64,000 nt of DNA from an uncultured Helicobacter sp. Lineage in GTDB: Bacteria > Campylobacterota > Campylobacteria > Campylobacterales > Helicobacteraceae. Numbering within the stretch: position 1 is the first letter of the stretch; every line of letters begins with the position of its first letter. The translations under genes and the position numbers were made by a program. Of this stretch, positions 57,866 through 64,000 are shown piece after piece. A model generated the notes under the pieces. That model made no database searches, was not told the origin of the DNA, and saw only the letters and a program-made list of their open reading frames with translations. Location: positions 1 to 64,000 of the forward strand of contig CASEHV010000022.1 in NCBI GenBank assembly GCA_949287835.1, given 5' to 3'.

Positions 57866-59065
57866 ATGGCTAAAGAGAAGTTTAATAGAAATAAGCCACA
57901 CGTAAACGTTGGAACAATAGGTCACGTAGACCATGGTAAGACTACATTAAGTGCCGCAATATCTGCGGTTTTAGCTACAAAAGGTCTAGCAGAGTTAAGA
58001 GATTATGACAATATCGATAATGCTCCTGAGGAAAAAGAGAGAGGTATTACTATCGCTACTTCTCACATTGAGTATGAGACAGAGAATAGGCACTATGCAC
58101 ACGTAGACTGCCCAGGACACGCCGACTATGTAAAAAACATGATTACAGGTGCGGCACAAATGGACGGTGCGATTCTAGTTGTATCTGCTGCTGATGGTCC
58201 TATGCCACAGACAAGAGAGCATATTCTACTATCACGACAAGTTGGAGTTCCTTATATCGTTGTTTTCCTAAATAAGCAAGATATGCTAGATGACCCTGAG
58301 TTGCTAGAGCTAGTAGAGATGGAAGTTAGGGATTTATTAAATGAGTATGAATTCCCAGGCGATGATACACCAATCGTAGGTGGCTCTGCGCTAAAAGCAC
58401 TAGAAGAGGCTAAGGCTGGGCAAGTTGGCGAATGGGGACAAAAGATTCTAGACCTTATGAAAGCGGTAGATGACTATATCCCTACTCCAAAAAGAGATGT
58501 GGAAAAAACTTTCCTAATGCCTGTTGAGGACGTATTCTCTATCGCTGGTCGTGGAACGGTCGTTACAGGTAGGATTGAGAGAGGCGTTGTAAAAGTAGGT
58601 GATGAGGTAGAAATCGTGGGAATCCGCGATACTCAGAAAACTACCGTTACGGGTGTAGAGATGTTTAGAAAGGAAATGGACCAAGGCGAGGCAGGTGATA
58701 ACGTAGGTGTGCTTTTGCGTGGAACTAAAAAAGAGGAAGTAGAGAGAGGTATGGTTTTGTGTAAGCCAGGTTCTATTACTCCTCACAAGAAGTTTGAGGC
58801 AGAAATCTATGTGCTTACCAAAGATGAAGGTGGAAGACATACACCATTCCATAACAACTATCGCCCTCAGTTCTATGTTAGGACGACAGATGTAACTGGT
58901 GCTATTTTACTTCCAGAAGGCACAGAGCTTGTTATGCCGGGCGATAATGTAAAAATCACAGTTGAGTTAATCAACCCTATCGCGCTAGAGCTTGGGACAA
59001 GATTTGCGATACGAGAAGGTGGAAAGACTGTTGGTGCAGGTGCAGTAACAAACATTATTGAATAA
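57866..59065 (+). CDS. tuf: elongation factor Tu
   Basis: This GTPase delivers aminoacyl-tRNA to the ribosome; 399 residues. G1 is GHVDHGKT, G2 RGITIA, G3 DCPGHAD, G4 NKQD and G5 SALKA. Codons are the favoured set, as expected for a highly expressed gene. GAGGAG precedes the start. Confidence 0.98.
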   Translation: MAKEKFNRNKPHVNVGTIGHVDHGKTTLSAAISAVLATKGLAELRDYDNIDNAPEEKERGITIATSHIEYETENRHYAHVDCPGHADYVKNMITGAAQMDGAILVVSAADGPMPQTREHILLSRQVGVPYIVVFLNKQDMLDDPELLELVEMEVRDLLNEYEFPGDDTPIVGGSALKALEEAKAGQVGEWGQKILDLMKAVDDYIPTPKRDVEKTFLMPVEDVFSIAGRGTVVTGRIERGVVKVGDEVEIVGIRDTQKTTVTGVEMFRKEMDQGEAGDNVGVLLRGTKKEEVERGMVLCKPGSITPHKKFEAEIYVLTKDEGGRHTPFHNNYRPQFYVRTTDVTGAILLPEGTELVMPGDNVKITVELINPIALELGTRFAIREGGKTVGAGAVTNIIE

Positions 59066-59074
59066 GGTTTATTT

Positions 59075-59248
59075 ATGGCTAAGGGCAATGTGGTAAAGAT
59101 TGGACTTAAGTGTTCAGAATGTGGAGACATTAATTACAGCACAACCAAAAATGCGAAGACAAACACAGAGAAGCTGGAGCTTAAGAAGTTCTGCCCAAGG
59201 TTGAATAAACATACGATTCATAAGGAAGTCAAGCTAAAAACTAGCTAG
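59075..59248 (+). CDS. rpmG: 50S ribosomal protein L33
   Basis: This 57-residue ribosomal protein sits between tuf and tRNA-Trp, the usual place. The first zinc pair KCSEC is present. The second half reads FCPRLNKHT, so the fourth Cys of the zinc ribbon is missing and a nearby His may substitute. It is followed by a 91-base gap to the tRNA. Confidence 0.92.
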   Translation: MAKGNVVKIGLKCSECGDINYSTTKNAKTNTEKLELKKFCPRLNKHTIHKEVKLKTS

Positions 59249-59339
59249 ATTTTTGTATCGTGTGGGATTGTGTTGTATGATTCTAAGATTAGATTCTATG
59301 AATCATATAATTTTCAATCCTTATTCAAAATGTGGGGAT

Positions 59340-59416
59340 AGGCTAGTAGCTCCAATGGTTAGAGCATCGGTCTCCAAAACCGAGTGTTGAGGGTTCGAGT
59401 CCTTCCTAGCCTGCCA
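59340..59416 (+). tRNA. tRNA-Trp (CCA)
   Basis: Acceptor arms AGGCTAG/CTAGCCT, anticodon CCA in CTCCAAA and an encoded CCA end are present. Confidence 0.95.
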
Positions 59417-59465
59417 TTGTTGTGGTGTTTAGTTAATGTTAGACTTAAGTTTTAGGTGTAACTTC

Positions 59466-59645
59466 ATGGATATAAAGAAATATTACAAAGAGTCAAAAGA
59501 GGAATTGGGAAAAGCGATTTTCCCTACCAAAAGCCAGATTAAAACGGCATTTATTGCAGTCGTTATAGTCGTTACTTTTGTGGCACTATTTTTGGCTCTT
59601 GTGGATATGTTACTTGGATTTTCAATATCTAGGTTTGTATCTTAG
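59466..59645 (+). CDS. secE: preprotein translocase SecE
   Basis: This is a single-pass SecYEG subunit of 59 residues. An amphipathic N-terminus (YYKESKEELGKAIFPTK) precedes one membrane helix (about 27-50). The start at 59466 gives the family N-terminus; it follows AGGTG. nusG follows after 22 bases. Confidence 0.92.
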   Translation: MDIKKYYKESKEELGKAIFPTKSQIKTAFIAVVIVVTFVALFLALVDMLLGFSISRFVS

Positions 59646-59667
59646 GTTTTGATTTAAGGTGGTAGGC

Positions 59668-60198
59668 ATGGAATTTCAATGGTATGCAATACAGACTTAT
59701 TCTGGTAGTGAGCAATCGGTTAAAAAAGCGATTGAGAATCTAATCGTGCAGAATAACGCCTCGCATCGTTTAAAGGATATTGTCGTTCCCACCGAGGATA
59801 TTTTTGAGATTAAAGATAAAAAGAAAAAAATCGTTCAAAAAAGTATTTACCCAGGCTATGTGTTTGTTCATATAGATTTGGACACAGAGCTTTGGCACAT
59901 GATTCAATCCCTTCCTCGTGTAGGAAGATTCATTGGAGAGAGCAAAAAGCCCACACCGCTAAATGAGTCAGATATTATGACTATACTAGATAAAGTGCAA
60001 AATAGGGCAGCACCTAGACCGAAAGTCTCATTTTTATCAGGTGAGATTGTTAGGATTATCGATGGACCTTTTGCTAACTTCACTGGTGTCGTGGAGAGCT
60101 ATGATATGGAGAGCAAGAAAATTAAACTTAATGTTTCAATTTTTGGTAGAAATACACCCATAGAGATTAGCGATTCTCAAGTAGAAAAAACTTTTTGA
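59668..60198 (+). CDS. nusG: transcription factor NusG
   Basis: This RNA polymerase-associated factor has 176 residues with the NGN domain (MEFQWYAIQTYSGSEQSVKKA; YPGYVFVHIDLD) and a C-terminal KOW domain (GEIVRIIDGPFANFTGVVE). ATG at 59668 is chosen over GTG at 59659 because AAGGTGG is then well placed. Confidence 0.96.
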   Translation: MEFQWYAIQTYSGSEQSVKKAIENLIVQNNASHRLKDIVVPTEDIFEIKDKKKKIVQKSIYPGYVFVHIDLDTELWHMIQSLPRVGRFIGESKKPTPLNESDIMTILDKVQNRAAPRPKVSFLSGEIVRIIDGPFANFTGVVESYDMESKKIKLNVSIFGRNTPIEISDSQVEKTF

Positions 60199-60221
60199 TT
60201 TTACGTGTTTAAGGATATTTT

Positions 60222-60647
60222 ATGGCAAAAAAGATTGTTGGTGAGTTGAAATTACAAATCCCCGCTGGTAAGGCAAATCCATCGCCACCGGTAGGTCCAG
60301 CACTTGGACAAAGAGGCGTGAATATCATGGAGTTTTGCAAAGCTTTTAATGACAAGACTAAAGATATGGGGAATTTCAACATTCCTGTTATCATCACGGT
60401 ATATCAAGATAAAAGCTTTACATTTGTTACCAAAAAGCCACCTGTTACTGACTTGATTAAGAATGCTATAAAGATTACAAAGGGTTCTGATAATCCTTTG
60501 AAAAATAAAATTGGCAAATTAACCCAGTCGCAGCTAGAGGAAATCGCAAAGACAAAGATGGAGGATTTAAATACCTCCAGCATAGATGAGGCAAAGAAGA
60601 TTGTCGCAGGTAGTGCTAGAAGCATGGGTGTAGATATAGTAGATTAA
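60222..60647 (+). CDS. rplK: 50S ribosomal protein L11
   Basis: This L11 stalk-base protein has 141 residues with the proline-rich N-terminus [19 protein letters not shown] and the RNA-binding C-terminus ending MGVDIVD. rplA follows after 15 bases. Confidence 0.98.
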   Translation: MAKKIVGELKLQIPAGKANPSPPVGPALGQRGVNIMEFCKAFNDKTKDMGNFNIPVIITVYQDKSFTFVTKKPPVTDLIKNAIKITKGSDNPLKNKIGKLTQSQLEEIAKTKMEDLNTSSIDEAKKIVAGSARSMGVDIVD

Positions 60648-60662
60648 TTGGAGAAGTGATTT

Positions 60663-61367
60663 ATGAAGAAAAAGTTGTCAAAAAGACTGCAGCAATTATC
60701 ACAAAAGCTTGACTATGAGAAAACTTATAGTATGGAATCTGGCGTAGAAGCTGTGAAATCTCTTGCTTCAGCAAAATTTGATGAGACGGTGGAAGTAGCA
60801 TTGCGACTAGGAGTAGATCCTAGACATGCAGACCAGATGGTTCGCGGTGCTGTTGTGCTTCCACATGGCACAGGAAAGACTGTTAGGGTAGCCGTCTTTG
60901 CAAAGGATATAAAGGCAGATGAGGCTAGGAATGCAGGTGCGGATGTTGTAGGAGATGAGGATTTGGTAGAGCAGATTAAAAATGGCAATGTAAATTTTGA
61001 CATGGTCATTGCTACACCAGATATGATGCCACTTGTAGGTAAGGTAGGTAGGATTCTAGGACCTAAGGGAATCATGCCAAACCCAAAAACAGGCACTGTT
61101 ACGCCAGATGTGGCTAAGGCAGTCTCTAATGCTAAGAGTGGGCAGGTAAATTTCCGTGTTGATAAAAAGGGAAATATCCATAGTCCCATTGGTAAGGCAA
61201 GTTTTGATGCGAATAAATTGCTAGATAATCTCATGGAGCTAGTTAGAGCAGTAAATCGTCTAAAGCCATCTAGCACAAAGGGTAGATATATCCGCTCTAG
61301 TAATATTTCCTTAACCATGAGTCCATCTATCAAACTTGATTCTCAAGAGCTTATGGACGTAAAATAG
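60663..61367 (+). CDS. rplA: 50S ribosomal protein L1
   Basis: L1 stalk protein of 234 residues with the signature [19 protein letters not shown]. In E. coli it represses its own operon; a leader binding site was not traced here. Confidence 0.98.
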   Translation: MKKKLSKRLQQLSQKLDYEKTYSMESGVEAVKSLASAKFDETVEVALRLGVDPRHADQMVRGAVVLPHGTGKTVRVAVFAKDIKADEARNAGADVVGDEDLVEQIKNGNVNFDMVIATPDMMPLVGKVGRILGPKGIMPNPKTGTVTPDVAKAVSNAKSGQVNFRVDKKGNIHSPIGKASFDANKLLDNLMELVRAVNRLKPSSTKGRYIRSSNISLTMSPSIKLDSQELMDVK

Positions 61368-61515
61368 TGCTTGTTGCATATTGGTTATGCAATTTATCAT
61401 AAAATCCTAGATTTCCAAAAATATTGGGATTAAAGTGTATCTTGGGCTAAAGACTACGGGGGCTGTTTGGCTTAAAAATTACCCTGTATAAGTCGAGTTG
61501 CTGAAAGGAGGAAGT
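61368..61515 (+). promoter_or_regulatory. probable L10 leader
   Basis: The 148-base gap before rplJ is where many bacteria carry the L10-L12 binding leader. The stretch has several GG-rich segments (CTTGGGCTAAAGAC, ACGGGGGCTG) and closing inverted bases, but I did not fold it. AAAGGAGG at 61504-61511 serves rplJ. Confidence 0.4.
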
Positions 61516-62004
61516 ATGACTAGAGAGCAGAAAGCTGTATTGATTAATAATCTCACAGATAGCTTTAAAGATTCTAGTGCGATGATTATCTGCGATTATA
61601 AAGGATTGCAGGTTAAGCAATTAGAATCACTTAGAAATGTTTGTAGGGATTCTGGCATTAAGGTTCAGGTAATCAAAAATAAGTTGGCAGCCATTGCGTT
61701 AAAAAATGCTGGTTTCTTGGAATCAGAATTGAAAGATACGAATATCTACATTTGGTCAAACGACCAGATTGTGTTATCAAAAGTCGTATGCAAGTTTCAA
61801 GAAGCAAATGCAGACCATTTTAACGTAAAGTTCGGCTACTTTGATGGCGAGATTGTAGATTCTAAACATATCGTTGCAGTGTCTAAATTGCCTACAAGAG
61901 ACGAGCTTATTGGTATGTTGCTATCCGTTTGGACGGCGCCGGCGAGATATTTTGTTACAGGTTTGGATAATTTAAGAAAGCAGAAAGAAGAGCAAGGAGC
62001 TTAA
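61516..62004 (+). CDS. rplJ: 50S ribosomal protein L10
   Basis: Stalk protein of 162 residues ([32 protein letters not shown]) that carries the L7/L12 dimers. The ATG at 61516 follows AAAGGAGG; rplL begins 2 bases after the stop. Confidence 0.97.
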   Translation: MTREQKAVLINNLTDSFKDSSAMIICDYKGLQVKQLESLRNVCRDSGIKVQVIKNKLAAIALKNAGFLESELKDTNIYIWSNDQIVLSKVVCKFQEANADHFNVKFGYFDGEIVDSKHIVAVSKLPTRDELIGMLLSVWTAPARYFVTGLDNLRKQKEEQGA

Positions 62005-62006
62005 TA

Positions 62007-64000
<1,994 letters not shown>

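Overview
The window looks like chromosomal DNA from a Helicobacter, probably an enterohepatic species. The base composition is AT-rich. The gene content is epsilonproteobacterial: FapA, two-part glycyl-tRNA synthetase alpha, a Hof-like porin, FlgG, a Campylobacter-type L-fucose cluster, and the tRNA-tuf-rpmG-trpT-secE-nusG-rplKAJL-rpoB string. The species cannot be fixed from this sequence alone.

Layout. 1-2.2 kb: glyQ and flhB. 2.4-5.3 kb (minus): a phospholipase-D lipoprotein and a PepD-type peptidase. 5.4-7.4 kb: three overlapping genes for two pilin-like proteins and a GspE/PilT-type ATPase. 7.4-9.3 kb (minus): fapA. 9.3-13.6 kb: murJ and cysS, both carrying long in-frame blocks of a palindromic repeat family that also fills the next intergenic region. 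14.2-15.3 kb: a nitrilase-family hydrolase. 15.5-18.0 kb (minus): thiolase and a 3-oxoacid CoA-transferase. 18.0-23.1 kb: the replication origin with dnaA, dnaN and gyrB.

23.1-27.9 kb is an accessory island set directly behind gyrB: an adenine methyltransferase, a frameshifted small gene, a truncated KwaB-like (DUF4868) remnant, then a HerA-like ATPase and a zinc-ribbon-containing NurA-like nuclease. The last two lack the GAATC/GATTC word enrichment found in neighbouring genes, which suggests recent arrival. 28-29.4 kb is a porin. 29.7-38.2 kb (minus) is a complete L-fucose dehydrogenation pathway in the same gene order as in Campylobacter jejuni, with lactonase and mutarotase fused and no regulator gene alongside. 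It should take L-fucose through fuconolactone, fuconate and 2-keto-3-deoxyfuconate to pyruvate plus lactaldehyde, then lactate.

38.5-46.3 kb: flgG (with a sigma-54-like promoter), pbp1A, a Tat-exported flavodoxin-like oxidoreductase, an amino-acid permease, hemB, an ankyrin protein and a ZnuA-like protein. 46.3-50.6 kb is a three-gene phosphorylation system: a kinase with an N-terminal PIN-like region, a TerY-like VWA protein and a PP2C phosphatase split by a coiled coil. Its candidate promoter holds a 13-T tract between the -35 and -10 boxes, which suggests phase-variable expression. 50.7-57.2 kb: tyrA, an SGNH hydrolase, ansB, a YebC regulator, trxB, trxA, aroA. 57.3-64.0 kb: tRNAs, tuf and the ribosomal/transcription gene string, ending inside rpoB.

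The strongest leads are (1) the palindromic repeats living inside two essential genes, with two subfamilies whose hairpin arms covary, (2) the possibly phase-variable kinase-VWA-phosphatase triad, and (3) the HerA-NurA pair inserted by the origin. All family assignments are by eye from protein motifs; no search was run.
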